DNA of 64,000 nt from an uncultured Pseudoflavonifractor sp. (GCA_947425785.1 CANEAY010000003.1:91083-155082); one strand, 5' to 3'; positions 1 to 9,460 are shown, numbered from the stretch's first letter. A program made the numbers and translations. The notes: generated from the sequence alone by a model not told the origin.

Positions 1-1688
1 GGCTGAAGCGGGCAGTGCTGTCCCGGGAGCTGCCGGAGAAGGAAATTGAGTACATCTGCACCCACTCTCCCATCGAGATCGAAGTTTTCGGCCACGGGGC
101 CCTGTGTATGTGCTACTCCGGCCAGTGCTATTTCTCCGCCGTGGTGGGCCAGCGCAGCGGCAACCGGGGCCTGTGCGCCCAGCCCTGCCGCATGAAGTAC
201 GGCTGGGGCGGCAAGCCCGACGGCTACCCCCTGTCCCTGAAGGACGCCTGCCTCATCGACCGGCTGCGCTCCCTGCGGAAGATGGGGGTGAGCTGTCTGA
301 AGCTGGAGGGACGGATGAAGCGGGCGGAGTATGTGGCGGTCATCACCCGCATCTACGCCGCTGTCCTCAAGGAGGACCGCCTGCCCACCGCCCAGGAGCT
401 CCAAGACCTGGAGGCCGCCTTCTCCCGGGAGGGCTTCACCCAGGGATATTTTGACGACAAGACCGGCCGGGATATGTTCGGCGTCCGGCCGGAGAAGGCC
501 CCCGAGCCCAAAGAGCTCTTCGCCCAGGCCCGGCAGACCTACGTGAACCAGGAGAACCCCCTGGTGGACGTGAAATTCTATGCCATGGCCCGGAGGGGGG
601 AACCCCTCCAGGTGGGGGTGGAGGACGAGGACGGCCGGGTGGTCACCGCCGCCGGGAGCGTCCCCGAAGCCGCCATCAACCACCCCATCACCGCCCAGCA
701 GGTGGAAAAACAGCTCTCCCGCACTGGGGGCACCCCCTACCGCTGTCTGGGGACGAAGGCTCTGGTGGAGGAGGGGCTGAGCGTGCCCCTGTCCGCCCTC
801 AACGCCCTGCGCAGGCAGGTGCTGGAGGAGCTGTCCGCCCAGCGGCAGGCCCTGCCCCGGCGGCAGGTGGGCCAGTTCCACCCCGGCGCCCGCTATGAAA
901 ATCCCGAAGAGCCTCCCGCCCTCACCGTCTCGGTGCGCAGGGCGAGCCAGGTGAGCCCGGAGCTTCTTCGCCTGGATCCCGCCATCGTCTATATCCCCGC
1001 CGAAGAGCTTGCCCGGCATCGGTCGTGCCTGACGGGCCTGGGCAAAAATACGGCGGTGGGGGTCATCCTCCCCCGCATCCTCTGGGACAGGGAACTGCCA
1101 GAGGTCATGGAGCAGCTGAAAACCTGCCGGGAGCTGGGTGCTACCGAAGCCCTGGTGGGCACTTACGGCCTTCTGGCCCCGGCCAAAAAGCTGGGGTACA
1201 CCCTCCGGGGCGATTACGGCCTGCCCGTCTTCAACGCCCAGGCCCTCAAGGAGCTCAAGCGGCTGGGTCTCGTTTCCGCCACCGCCAGCTTTGAGCTGAA
1301 GCTGGCCCAGATCCGGGATATGTCCAAGGCCATCCCGGTGGAGGCCCTGGTCTACGGCCGCCTGCCCCTGATGATCACCCAGAACTGCATTATCAAAAAC
1401 CGCTCCGGCCGGTGCGCCTGCGAGGGGGAGAACATCCTCACCGACCGGAAGGGGGAGCGGTTCCCGGTGGTGAAGGCCCCCGGCTGCCGGAGTGAAATAC
1501 TGAACAGCAAAAAGCTCTTCCTGGCGGACAAGCCGGACTGGCGCCGGTGCGGCCTCACCTACGCCCGGCTCCACTTCACCACGGAGAATCCCTGGGAGTG
1601 CGTCCAGGCCCTGGAGCGGTACCTGGGCAAGAGCCAGTGGGCCCCGGCGGAGTTCACCAGAGGGCTCTATTATAGAGGAGTTGAATGA
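1..1688 (+). CDS. U32 family peptidase (5' end cut by window edge)
   Basis: The reading frame is open to base 3, so the true start lies left of the window; the in-frame GTG at 15 is internal. The U32 signature is visible early: EVFGHGALC, then CYSGQC and a Cys pair in GLCAQPC, typical of the conserved cysteine cluster. A long C-terminal part follows, with more Cys near the end (ITQNC, GRCAC, APGCR). U32 proteins were first called collagenase-like peptidases, but several members act with iron-sulfur clusters in RNA hydroxylation, so the true reaction is open. The stop overlaps the ribosome-binding region of dut, so the genes are probably co-transcribed. Family assignment is firm, substrate unknown. 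Confidence 0.9.
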   Translation, partial: LKRAVLSRELPEKEIEYICTHSPIEIEVFGHGALCMCYSGQCYFSAVVGQRSGNRGLCAQPCRMKYGWGGKPDGYPLSLKDACLIDRLRSLRKMGVSCLKLEGRMKRAEYVAVITRIYAAVLKEDRLPTAQELQDLEAAFSREGFTQGYFDDKTGRDMFGVRPEKAPEPKELFAQARQTYVNQENPLVDVKFYAMARRGEPLQVGVEDEDGRVVTAAGSVPEAAINHPITAQQVEKQLSRTGGTPYRCLGTKALVEEGLSVPLSALNALRRQVLEELSAQRQALPRRQVGQFHPGARYENPEEPPALTVSVRRASQVSPELLRLDPAIVYIPAEELARHRSCLTGLGKNTAVGVILPRILWDRELPEVMEQLKTCRELGATEALVGTYGLLAPAKKLGYTLRGDYGLPVFNAQALKELKRLGLVSATASFELKLAQIRDMSKAIPVEALVYGRLPLMITQNCIIKNRSGRCACEGENILTDRKGERFPVVKAPGCRSEILNSKKLFLADKPDWRRCGLTYARLHFTTENPWECVQALERYLGKSQWAPAEFTRGLYYRGVE

Positions 1689-1689
1689 C

Positions 1690-2142
1690 ATGGAATTGAA
1701 GATAAAGCCCCTTTCCCCCCTGCTGGGGAAGGAGATCGAATATCCCGCCTACGCCACCGACGGCTCCGCCGGCATGGATCTGCGGGCTTGTATGAATGAG
1801 GCCGTCACCATCCCCGCCGGGGAGCGGGCCATGATCCCTACCGGCCTGGCCATCGCCCTGCCCGGGGCGGAGTGGGTGGCCCTGGTCTACGCCCGCTCGG
1901 GCCTGGCCATCAAGCACGGCCTGGCCCCCGCCAACTGCGTGGGGGTCATCGACAGCGACTACCGGGGGGAGGTCATGGTGGGCCTGCTCAACTCCTCCAA
2001 GGAGGACTACACCATCCAGCCCGGGGAGCGCATTGCCCAGCTGGTCATCACCCCCGTGACCCAGGCCCGGATCACCGTGGCGGACACACTGGATGACACC
2101 GGCCGGGGCGAGGGTGGCTTCGGAAGCACAGGGAAGGTATGA
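1690..2142 (+). CDS. dut: dUTP diphosphatase (dUTPase)
   Basis: Hydrolyses dUTP to dUMP and pyrophosphate, keeping uracil out of DNA and feeding dTMP synthesis. All five trimeric dUTPase motifs are visible: AGMDLRA, ARSGLA, the Asp-bearing VGVIDSDYRGE, ERIAQLVI, and the glycine-rich C-terminal RGEGGFGSTGKV that closes over the nucleotide. At 150 residues it has normal length. I chose ATG 1690 because GAGGAG at 1675-1680 sits 9 nt upstream; a TTG at 1681 is in frame but too close to that site. It overlaps the next gene by ATGA. Confidence 0.95.
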   Translation: MELKIKPLSPLLGKEIEYPAYATDGSAGMDLRACMNEAVTIPAGERAMIPTGLAIALPGAEWVALVYARSGLAIKHGLAPANCVGVIDSDYRGEVMVGLLNSSKEDYTIQPGERIAQLVITPVTQARITVADTLDDTGRGEGGFGSTGKV

Positions 2143-2714
2143 ATATGGATATCGTATTAGCTTCCCAGTCCCCCCGGCGCAAGGAGCTTCTGACCCAGAT
2201 GGGCCTCACCTTTACCGTTCACCCCGCCGACATCCAGGAGGTCATCCCGCCCGGCCTCACTCCCCAGGAGGCCGTCATGGCCCTGTCCCGCCAGAAGGCG
2301 GCGGCGGTGGCCGCCGACCATCCCGACGATCTGGTCATCGCCGCCGACACCATCGTGGTCTTTGACGGCCGCCTCCTGGGCAAGCCCCACTCCCGGGAGG
2401 AAGCCCGGGAGATGCTCACCGCCCTCTCCGGCAAGGCCCACCATGTGTGTACCGGCTTTACCCTGCAAAGGGCGGGACAGACCGAGTCCGGCTGCGAGGA
2501 GAGCGAGGTGTGGTTCCGGGAGCTGACAAGCCGGGAGATCGACGCCTACATCGCCACCGGGGAGCCCATGGACAAGGCAGGCGCTTACGGCATCCAGGGT
2601 TACGGCGCCCTGCTGGTGCGGGGCATCCACGGAGACTATTTCAATGTCATGGGCCTTCCCGTGTGCCGTTTGGGCATGGCCCTGAAAAATTTTGGAGTTG
2701 ACTGTCTGGCGTGA
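2139..2714 (+). CDS. maf: Maf family nucleotide pyrophosphatase
   Basis: Maf proteins are nucleotide pyrophosphatases acting on dTTP, UTP or modified nucleotides, and are linked to control of septum formation. The N-terminal ASQSPRRKELL signature, the IAADTIVV motif and the QGYGALLV region are all present in 191 residues, the usual length. The start ATG overlaps the dut stop (ATGA), and the stop overlaps the mreC GTG start, so the three are translationally coupled. Position next to mreC is the common Firmicutes arrangement, although no mreB lies between them here. Confidence 0.93.
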   Translation: MNMDIVLASQSPRRKELLTQMGLTFTVHPADIQEVIPPGLTPQEAVMALSRQKAAAVAADHPDDLVIAADTIVVFDGRLLGKPHSREEAREMLTALSGKAHHVCTGFTLQRAGQTESGCEESEVWFRELTSREIDAYIATGEPMDKAGAYGIQGYGALLVRGIHGDYFNVMGLPVCRLGMALKNFGVDCLA

Positions 2715-3565
2715 AAGATTTTCTGAAACAAAACGGAATATTGATCCTGGTCATCGCCCTGCTGCTCTCTCTCATCACGGCGGTGGTCTCTTTCACCTTC
2801 GGCGGCATCGCCAACCCCTTCGCCAACCTGGCGGGGGTGATCGCCACCCCCTTCCGCAACGGCATCCACGCCTTTGTCACCTGGACGGAGGGGGTCTACT
2901 CCGACGCCTTTGAGCGGGCGGCCATGGCCGAGGAGCTGGAGGAGCTGAAGCGGGAGAACGCCAAGCTCCAGGAGCAGGCCCGGGAGGGGGATGCCGCCAG
3001 CCGGGAGAACGAGCGGCTGCGCAGCCTGCTGGGGCTCAAGGAGAAGCGGCGCAGCTTTGACTTCGAGGCCGCCACCGTCACCGCCCGGGGAAGCTCCAAC
3101 TGGTCCTCCACCCTGACGGTGAACAAGGGCTCCGCCCAGGATGTGGCGGCGGGAGACTGCGTGGTGGACGAGTACGGCAACCTGGTGGGGGTCGTCAGCC
3201 AGGTAGGCCTCAACTGGGCCACCCTCATCACCGTGGTGGACGTGGACTTGGAGATGGGCGGGCTCATCTCCCGCACCGACGGCGCCGCCATCCTGGAGGG
3301 GGACTTTTCCCTTATGGGAGAGGGAAAGCTGAAGCTGACCTACCTGCCCGAGGGGGTACAGCTCCTGGCGGGGGACGCCGTCCTCACCTCGGGACTCATC
3401 TCCGGGGACAAGGCCATCTATCCCTCCCGGCTGCTGGTGGGCTATGTGGAGGAAGTGCGCACCGATGAGAGCGGCATGAGCGACTACGCGGTGCTCACCC
3501 CCGCCACCCGGCTGGAAAGCCTGGAGCAGGTATTTATCATCAAGGATTTTGACGTGGTGGATTGA
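2711..3565 (+). CDS. mreC: rod shape-determining protein MreC
   Basis: Bitopic scaffold of the elongation machinery that links MreB and MreD to PBP2. A single membrane span covers about residues 8-30. It is followed by a coiled coil at about 60-100 (EELEELKRENAKLQEQ) and the beta-rich MreC core (SNWSSTLTVNKG, GVVSQVG, DAVLTSGL). Length is 284, normal. The start is GTG overlapping the maf stop. mreB is not in the window and must be elsewhere. The partners mreD and PBP2 follow directly. Confidence 0.95.
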   Translation: MKDFLKQNGILILVIALLLSLITAVVSFTFGGIANPFANLAGVIATPFRNGIHAFVTWTEGVYSDAFERAAMAEELEELKRENAKLQEQAREGDAASRENERLRSLLGLKEKRRSFDFEAATVTARGSSNWSSTLTVNKGSAQDVAAGDCVVDEYGNLVGVVSQVGLNWATLITVVDVDLEMGGLISRTDGAAILEGDFSLMGEGKLKLTYLPEGVQLLAGDAVLTSGLISGDKAIYPSRLLVGYVEEVRTDESGMSDYAVLTPATRLESLEQVFIIKDFDVVD

Positions 3566-3595
3566 CCACATCACCTAAGGAAAGGGGGCCGGAGC

Positions 3596-4111
3596 ATGAC
3601 CACCAAAGACTTTACCATCAAATGGCTGGCTTACGCCCTGGCCCTGCTGCCGGTGTGGTTTTTGAACGCCTTTCTGCTGCCCAAATTCCCCCTGATGGGG
3701 GTCATCCCCATGCTGCTGCCCCTGTGCGCCGTGGCGGTGGCCACCCTGGAGGGGGCCACCGCCGGGGCCGGCTTCGGCCTGGCGGTGGGCATTTTGTATG
3801 ACGCCATCACCCTGGAGGGTATCCCCGGCGCCATGACCTTCCTCATGGCCCTGCTGGGCCTGGGGGCGGGACTGCTGGCCCAGTACGCCCTGCGGCAAGA
3901 CCTCATCGGCTGTCTCATCTGCTCCGCCCTGGCCCTTGGGGCCATCGACGCCATGCGCATGGGCATCCGCCTTTTGAACAGCGCCGCCCCCCTGGAGGCC
4001 ATGGCTCTGGTGGCGGGGAAGGAAATTTTGTGGAGCCTGTGCTTCGTCCCCTTCATCTACCTGCTGTTCCGCTGGGTGTTCCGCCGGGTGCCCAAGGCCA
4101 CCGTGCTGTGA
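3596..4111 (+). CDS. mreD: rod shape-determining protein MreD
   Basis: Small polytopic membrane partner of MreC in the elongasome. The 171 residues form about five hydrophobic spans (YALALLPVWFLNAFLL, IPMLLPLCAVAVA, GAMTFLMALLGLGAGLLA and others), with sparse sequence conservation as is typical of MreD. The call rests on topology, length and position between mreC and PBP2. The start ATG is preceded by AAAGGGGG. A 30-nt gap separates it from mreC. Confidence 0.85.
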   Translation: MTTKDFTIKWLAYALALLPVWFLNAFLLPKFPLMGVIPMLLPLCAVAVATLEGATAGAGFGLAVGILYDAITLEGIPGAMTFLMALLGLGAGLLAQYALRQDLIGCLICSALALGAIDAMRMGIRLLNSAAPLEAMALVAGKEILWSLCFVPFIYLLFRWVFRRVPKATVL

Positions 4112-4122
4112 GGGAGGACGCT

Positions 4123-6219
4123 ATGGACGGAAAACAATTCCTGCGCCGCTCCCGGGTGGTGCTGATGCTCCTGGGGGTCATCCTGGCAGTCTTTGTTTTG
4201 GCCCTCTACGATCTGCAGGTGGTCCAGGGGGCCTACTACCGGGAACAGTCCACCCGAAAGATCGCCAACACCGAGACCGTTCAGGCCGCCCGGGGGGAAA
4301 TTTTAGACCGCTACGGCCGGCCCCTGGTGACCAACCGGGCCAGCTACCAGGTGACCCTGGACGCCAGCCTTATGGGGGACACCCAGAAGCGCAACAGCAC
4401 CCTCCTTTCCCTTCTGGAGGTCTGCGGCGAGCAGGGCCAGGAGTGGAACGACAGCCTGCCCATCACCGCCGCTCCCCCCTTCCGCTTCACCACCGACGAG
4501 CCCTTTCAGACCCAGTGGGAGACCGGGGAGGGAGAGGTCAAGACCGCCGACACCCGGCTTTTCCAGCTTGCCAAGACCCTGCGGCTGAAAACCGTCACCG
4601 CCGACGCTACGGCCCAGGACACCGTGTGGGCCCTGCGGACATATTTTGAGGTTGACGAGACCCTGGACGAGGCCCGGGGCCGGGCCCTGGTGGGGGTGCT
4701 CTACGAGCTGACCCTCCGCTCCAAGGACGTGGTGCGCACCGGCTATACCTTTGCCGAGGATGTGGACATCGCCTTCATCACCGCCGTGAAGGAGCGGGGC
4801 CTGGCGGGGGTGAAGATCGATACCGTCACCGTCCGGGAATACGCCACCGCCTCGGCGGCCCATCTGTTGGGCCAGGTGGGCCCCATCACTTCGGAAAACT
4901 GGGACTACTACCGGGAAAAGGGCTACTCCATGAACGACACCGTAGGCGTGGACGGAGCGGAGCGGGCCTTTGAGGACATCCTTCGGGGCACCCCCGGCAC
5001 CAAGGACGTGGAGCTCAACCAGAACGGCAAGGTGGTGGGGGAGAGCTGGCATGTGAGCAGCGAGACCGGTGAAGTCCAGGCCCCCCAGCCGGGAGACAAC
5101 CTGATGCTGACGGTGGATATCCGCCTTCAGGAGGTGGTGGAGGAGGCACTGGAGCGCCACGTGCCCACCATGACCGACGAGACCGAGGGGGCCGCCTGCG
5201 TCATCACCGACATGACCGGCGGGGTGCTGGCCTGCGCCTCCTACCCCTCCTTTGACCCGGCCACCTACCGCAAGAATTACAACGACCTGGCCCAGGACCC
5301 CCTGAAGCCCATGCTCAACCGGGCCCTGCAGGGCCTCTACGCCCCCGGCTCCACCTTCAAGATGGCGGTGGCGGCGGGCGCCCTGGAGGAGGGGGCCATC
5401 ACCCGGACGGAGAAAATTCAGGACACCGGCCGCTACAAGCACTACGACCGCATCGAGGATCAGCCCATGTGCTGGTACTTCCGTCAGTACGGCGGCACCC
5501 ACGGCTGGGTCAATGTGTCCGAGGCCATCCGGGACTCCTGCAACGTATTTTTCTATGAGACCGGCCTGCGGCTGGGCATCGACGGCATCGGCCAATACGC
5601 CTCCCTCTTCGGCCTGGGGGAGTATACCGGCCTGGAGCTTTACGAGGAGAAGGGGGAGGTGGCCGGCCCCGAGACCAGCAAGCGCCACGAGCAGCCCTGG
5701 TACGAGGGGGACACCATGTACGCCGCCATCGGACAGGGCAACACCAAGGTGACCCCCATCCAGCTGGCCAACTATGTGGCCACCCTGGTCAACGGCGGCC
5801 ACCACTACCCCACCCACCTGAAAAAGACGGTGAAGTCCAACGACTTCTCCCAGGTCATCGAGGAATACCAGCCTGTGGCCCGGGACGAGATTGGCCTGGA
5901 CGAGGAGAACATCGCCGCCATCAAGAAGGGCATGGGCATGGTGGCCAGCGAGGGCTCCGCCGCCTGGTACTTCAAAGACCTGCCGGTGAAGGTGGGGGCC
6001 AAGACGGGTACCGCCCAGGTCTCCCGCAACAGCGAGGCCCACGCCATCCTGGTGGCCTTCGCCCCCTACGACGACCCGGAGATCGCCATCTCCATCGTGG
6101 TGGAGCACGGCGGCTCCGGCACCTCGGTGGCCGCCATCGCCGCGGAGATCTTAGACAACTATTTCTCCTCCCGGGACGTGATGGACGCCCCGGCGGTGGA
6201 GAACACCATGGCCCGCTGA
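4123..6219 (+). CDS. mrdA: penicillin-binding protein 2 (elongation transpeptidase)
   Basis: Class B PBP that cross-links peptidoglycan during cell elongation. Residues 12-33 form one N-terminal membrane anchor. A pedestal domain follows (ARGEILDRYGRPLVTN). The transpeptidase domain has all three active-site motifs: STFK with Ser410, SCN with Ser472, and KTG at 627-629. The 698 residues fit PBP2. ATG 4123 is chosen because AGGGAGG lies 5 nt upstream; the frame is open further left only as overlap with mreD. It completes an mreC-mreD-mrdA elongasome unit. Confidence 0.95.
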   Translation: MDGKQFLRRSRVVLMLLGVILAVFVLALYDLQVVQGAYYREQSTRKIANTETVQAARGEILDRYGRPLVTNRASYQVTLDASLMGDTQKRNSTLLSLLEVCGEQGQEWNDSLPITAAPPFRFTTDEPFQTQWETGEGEVKTADTRLFQLAKTLRLKTVTADATAQDTVWALRTYFEVDETLDEARGRALVGVLYELTLRSKDVVRTGYTFAEDVDIAFITAVKERGLAGVKIDTVTVREYATASAAHLLGQVGPITSENWDYYREKGYSMNDTVGVDGAERAFEDILRGTPGTKDVELNQNGKVVGESWHVSSETGEVQAPQPGDNLMLTVDIRLQEVVEEALERHVPTMTDETEGAACVITDMTGGVLACASYPSFDPATYRKNYNDLAQDPLKPMLNRALQGLYAPGSTFKMAVAAGALEEGAITRTEKIQDTGRYKHYDRIEDQPMCWYFRQYGGTHGWVNVSEAIRDSCNVFFYETGLRLGIDGIGQYASLFGLGEYTGLELYEEKGEVAGPETSKRHEQPWYEGDTMYAAIGQGNTKVTPIQLANYVATLVNGGHHYPTHLKKTVKSNDFSQVIEEYQPVARDEIGLDEENIAAIKKGMGMVASEGSAAWYFKDLPVKVGAKTGTAQVSRNSEAHAILVAFAPYDDPEIAISIVVEHGGSGTSVAAIAAEILDNYFSSRDVMDAPAVENTMAR

Positions 6220-6245
6220 AAATCACCCAGAAAGAGTGATATACC

Positions 6246-8093
6246 TTGCAGACAGAAACTCTAAAGACCCCATATTGGTTTGACCCCGGCGACCCCCGCT
6301 GCAAAAGCCCCTACGGGGCGGCCCCCTCGGGCACGGCGGTGGTCTTTACCCTGCGGCCCAAGCGGGCCGAGGCCTTTGTCCGGGCAAGGCTCACCGCCCG
6401 GTGGGAGTTCGACGGCGGCAAGGTCACCGCCCTGGACTTGCCCTGGACGGGGCTGGAGGGTGACCGGGACCTCTTTTCCGCAGCGCTGGAGCTGGGGGAC
6501 TATGTGGGCCTTATCTGGTACTCCCTGCGCCTGGAGCGGTGGGACGGCTCCGCCGTGGAGACCGGGACTTACCAGCTCACGGTCTACGACGGGAAAGAGT
6601 CCGTCCCCGCCTGGTTCGGGGAGGGGGTCACCTATCAAATTTTCCCCGACCGCTTCTGCCGCCTCACCATCCCCGACCCCGCCGGCATGGCGGGGGGTCG
6701 GACCGTACACCAGAGCTGGGAGGAGGAGCCGGAGTACCGCCCCGACAGCAAGGGGGAAATTCGCAACCGGGACTTTTTCGGCGGCAGCCTCCCCGGCGTG
6801 ACGGAGAAGCTCCCCTATTTAAAGAGCCTGGGGGTGGAGACCCTCTACTTCTGTCCCATCTTCGAAGGGCCGGAAAACCACCGCTACGGCGCGTCGGACT
6901 ACGAAAAAATTGACCCCATGCTGGGCACAAAGGAGGACTTCACCCGCCTGTGCGCCGCCGCCCACAAGCTGGGGATGCGGGTGATGCTGGACGGGGTGTT
7001 CAACCACACCGCCTTTGTGTCCAAGTACTTTAACGGCGACGGCTCCTACCCAAGCCTTACCCCCGGCGCCCACCAGAGCGAAAGCTCCCCCTACCGGGAC
7101 TGGTTCTACTTCCAGCACTGGCCCGACCAGTACGCCTCCTGGTGGGGCATCTACTCCCTGCCCACCACCAACAAGCAGAGCGCAAGCTGGCTTTCCTACA
7201 TCACCGGGGAGAATGGCGTCATCCGCTCCTGGCTCCGGGCGGGGGCGGACGGCTGGCGGCTGGATGTGGCCGACGAGCTGCCCGACAGCGTGGTCCACGC
7301 CATCCACGCCGCCGCCCGGGCGGAAAAGCCCGACGCCGTCATCATCGGCGAGGTGTGGGAGGACGCATCCAACAAGATCGCCTACGATGTGCGCCGCCAT
7401 CACGTGCTGGGCGGCCACTGCGACGGGGTGATGAACTACCCCCTGCGAAGCGCCCTCACCGGCTTTCTGCTGGGGGGGGACGGGGCCTGGTTCCAGGCGG
7501 ATATGGAGCGCCAGCGGCAGAATTACCCCCGCTGGGCCTTCTACTCCTCCATGAACTCCCTGGGCACCCACGACACCCTGCGTATCCTCACCCTCCTGGG
7601 GGAGGGCAGCGACAGGAAGGGGGACACCTCCCGGGACTGGCGGTGTGCCCACCGGCTGTCCCCGGAACAGCGGGCCGCAGCCGCGGCGCGGCTGAAGCTG
7701 GGCTCCCTGCTCCTCTATGCCTTCCCCGGCTCTCCCACCCTCTACTATGGGGACGAGGCGGGGATGGAGGGCTTTGAGGATCCCTTCAACCGGCGCGCCT
7801 TCCCCTGGGGGAAGGAGGACAAGGAGCTGACGGCCTGGTTCACCGCCCTGGGCAAGGCCCGGAGCACCCTGGAGCCTCTGCGCCGGGGGGAGCTTTCCTG
7901 GCTCCAATGCCGGGGCCGGACGGTATCCTTCCTCCGAACGCTGGAGGGAGAACAGCTCATCGCCGCCGTCAATGCCGGAGAAAAAGCCGCCTCCATCGAC
8001 CTGCCCGACGGAAATGCCCTGCGCCTGCCCGCCATGTCGGGAAAGCTCCTGCGGTGGGAGGAGGGACAGCTCACCGAGCTGCTCCACACCTGA
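6246..8093 (+). CDS. GH13 alpha-amylase family hydrolase (neopullulanase/cyclomaltodextrinase type)
   Basis: Cytoplasmic enzyme likely to hydrolyse alpha-glucan oligosaccharides or cyclodextrins. The order is an N-terminal beta domain (about 1-120), the (beta/alpha)8 barrel, and a C-terminal beta domain (about 540-615). GH13 regions are clear: DGVFNH, GWRLDVADE with nucleophile Asp340, GEVWED with acid/base Glu369, and GTHDT with Asp443. No signal peptide is seen. The start is TTG 6246 after a weak AAAGAG site, 26 nt past mrdA, so it may be read through from that operon. Exact substrate cannot be told by eye. Confidence 0.9.
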   Translation: MQTETLKTPYWFDPGDPRCKSPYGAAPSGTAVVFTLRPKRAEAFVRARLTARWEFDGGKVTALDLPWTGLEGDRDLFSAALELGDYVGLIWYSLRLERWDGSAVETGTYQLTVYDGKESVPAWFGEGVTYQIFPDRFCRLTIPDPAGMAGGRTVHQSWEEEPEYRPDSKGEIRNRDFFGGSLPGVTEKLPYLKSLGVETLYFCPIFEGPENHRYGASDYEKIDPMLGTKEDFTRLCAAAHKLGMRVMLDGVFNHTAFVSKYFNGDGSYPSLTPGAHQSESSPYRDWFYFQHWPDQYASWWGIYSLPTTNKQSASWLSYITGENGVIRSWLRAGADGWRLDVADELPDSVVHAIHAAARAEKPDAVIIGEVWEDASNKIAYDVRRHHVLGGHCDGVMNYPLRSALTGFLLGGDGAWFQADMERQRQNYPRWAFYSSMNSLGTHDTLRILTLLGEGSDRKGDTSRDWRCAHRLSPEQRAAAAARLKLGSLLLYAFPGSPTLYYGDEAGMEGFEDPFNRRAFPWGKEDKELTAWFTALGKARSTLEPLRRGELSWLQCRGRTVSFLRTLEGEQLIAAVNAGEKAASIDLPDGNALRLPAMSGKLLRWEEGQLTELLHT

Positions 8094-8191
8094 GAATTTC
8101 TTCCTTTTGTCGAAATTTTGTCCCTGGGGACTTTCCAATTTCCCCATTTCGTGATACCCTATGGATATCCTCCTATTAGAAGGTGACTGCT

Positions 8192-8809
8192 ATGAAGCTG
8201 AAACGGATATGGGCCGGCCTTTTGTGTGCCGCCTGTCTTTTGACCACCCCCGCCCTGGCGGTGGAGAACCGCTATGTGGACATCGTGGGTGACGAGTGGT
8301 TCGCCCAGGCCGCTCTGGAGATGACCGAACTGGGGGCCATGACCGGCGTCTCCGACAACGAGTTCGGCCCCTACGAGCCGGTGACCCGGGCCACGGTGGT
8401 GACGGTGCTGTGGCGGCTCTTCGGCGCGCCGGAGGCCGATATCGACGAGCCCTTCACCGACGCCAAAGACTCCTGGTATGAGACTGCCGCCGCCTGGGCC
8501 AAGGCCACGGGCCTTGCGGGAGGCTATGAGGACGGCTCCTTCGGCGGCGAGGACTACATCACCCGGGAGCAGCTGGCGGTGTTCCTCTACCGCTACGCCG
8601 CCCTCTCCGGCCAGCCCATCGCCTCCGCCCCCCTGGGGCTCTTCACCGACGCCGACCAGATCTCCGACTGGGCCGCTGACGCGGTGCGCCACACGGCGGG
8701 GGCCGGCATCCTGCAGGGGGACGAGGGCTGGTTCCACCCCCAGCTTATCGCCAACCGGGCGGCCCTGGCCGTCACCCTCCAGCGGATGCTCACTCCCGCG
8801 GCGGGATGA
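8192..8809 (+). CDS. SLH-domain protein consisting almost only of three SLH repeats
   Basis: A signal peptide (residues 1-23, ending TPALA) is followed directly by three S-layer-homology repeats of about 60 residues each (roughly 27-85, 87-148 and 150-205), with ITREQLAVFLYRYA the clearest. SLH triplets bind pyruvylated secondary cell-wall polymers. No catalytic or binding domain remains in the 205 residues, so it may be a wall-coating or competitor protein. ATG 8192 is preferred over GTG 8183 because AGAAGG lies at the right distance. Confidence 0.88.
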   Translation: MKLKRIWAGLLCAACLLTTPALAVENRYVDIVGDEWFAQAALEMTELGAMTGVSDNEFGPYEPVTRATVVTVLWRLFGAPEADIDEPFTDAKDSWYETAAAWAKATGLAGGYEDGSFGGEDYITREQLAVFLYRYAALSGQPIASAPLGLFTDADQISDWAADAVRHTAGAGILQGDEGWFHPQLIANRAALAVTLQRMLTPAAG

Positions 8810-8887
8810 CCGCGGCGGACGAACAGGGTTTTCTGTCGGAATTTGTGTCCAGTTTGGAAACATTTTGTGAAACCTTTCATAACTTGC

Positions 8888-8917
8888 TTGACGAATGGAT
8901 CCATTTTGCGATATGCT
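8888..8917 (+). promoter_or_regulatory. sigma-A type promoter of the marR gene
   Basis: TTGACG at 8888-8893 and TATGCT at 8912-8917 with an 18-nt spacer, about 40 nt before the MarR start codon. Confidence 0.65.
8894..8905. promoter_or_regulatory. palindromic operator candidate inside the marR promoter
   Basis: A perfect 12-bp palindrome, AATGGATCCATT, sits between the -35 and -10 boxes. This is where many MarR proteins bind to repress themselves. Autoregulation is inferred. Confidence 0.5.
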
Positions 8918-8957
8918 TCCTTCAAAGTCAGAATACCACGGAAAAGAAGGTTTTAGC

Positions 8958-9410
8958 ATGGATCACATTTTGATGTATTACCTCCGGGTGAGCCAGCACC
9001 TCTCCCAGCAGTTCCGGACCCACCTGGGAAAGCTGGAGCTTACCTTTCCCCAGGCCCTGGCCCTCAGCACCCTCAACGACCAGGGCTCCATGCCCATCAG
9101 CAAGCTGGCAGAGCTCACCGGCAGCGCCAACTCCACCATCTCCGGGGTCATCGACCGGCTGGAGAAGCTGGGCCTGGCCAAGCGGGAGCGCTCCGAGCAG
9201 GACCGCCGGGTGATCTACGTGGCGGTCACCGACAAGTACCGCAAGCTCCAGGGCAAGGCGGAGGCCGGGGTCAACCAGTATTTTGACCGGCTTTTGAGCA
9301 GCCAGCTCACCGCCGCAGAGCGGGAGACCGTGGCCCAGGGCCTTCAGCTTTTGGACAAGGCTCTAACCTCCTCTGAGGAGAAAGCGGACGAAAAAGCGGG
9401 GAAAAAGTGA
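8958..9410 (+). CDS. MarR family transcriptional regulator
   Basis: A 150-residue dimeric winged-helix regulator. The helix-turn-helix core reads ISKLAELTGSANSTISGVIDR, followed by the wing with KRERSEQDRRVIYVAVT, the characteristic MarR DxR stretch. ATG 8958 is chosen because AAGAAGG lies 7 nt upstream; the frame is also open back to ATG 8895, but that codon lies inside the promoter. The target is unknown. A palindrome in its own promoter suggests autorepression. The downstream gene is a membrane-anchored glycosyl-hydrolase-like protein with its own promoter. Confidence 0.93.
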   Translation: MDHILMYYLRVSQHLSQQFRTHLGKLELTFPQALALSTLNDQGSMPISKLAELTGSANSTISGVIDRLEKLGLAKRERSEQDRRVIYVAVTDKYRKLQGKAEAGVNQYFDRLLSSQLTAAERETVAQGLQLLDKALTSSEEKADEKAGKK

Positions 9411-9460
9411 AAGAACTATAAAAATATCAAATTTTCTCTTCCAAATTTTGCTTTTTGTGA

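Noticed and set aside
4303..6108. 601-codon minus-strand frame opposite mrdA
   Set aside because: Shadow of the PBP2 gene; no start site or known motif.
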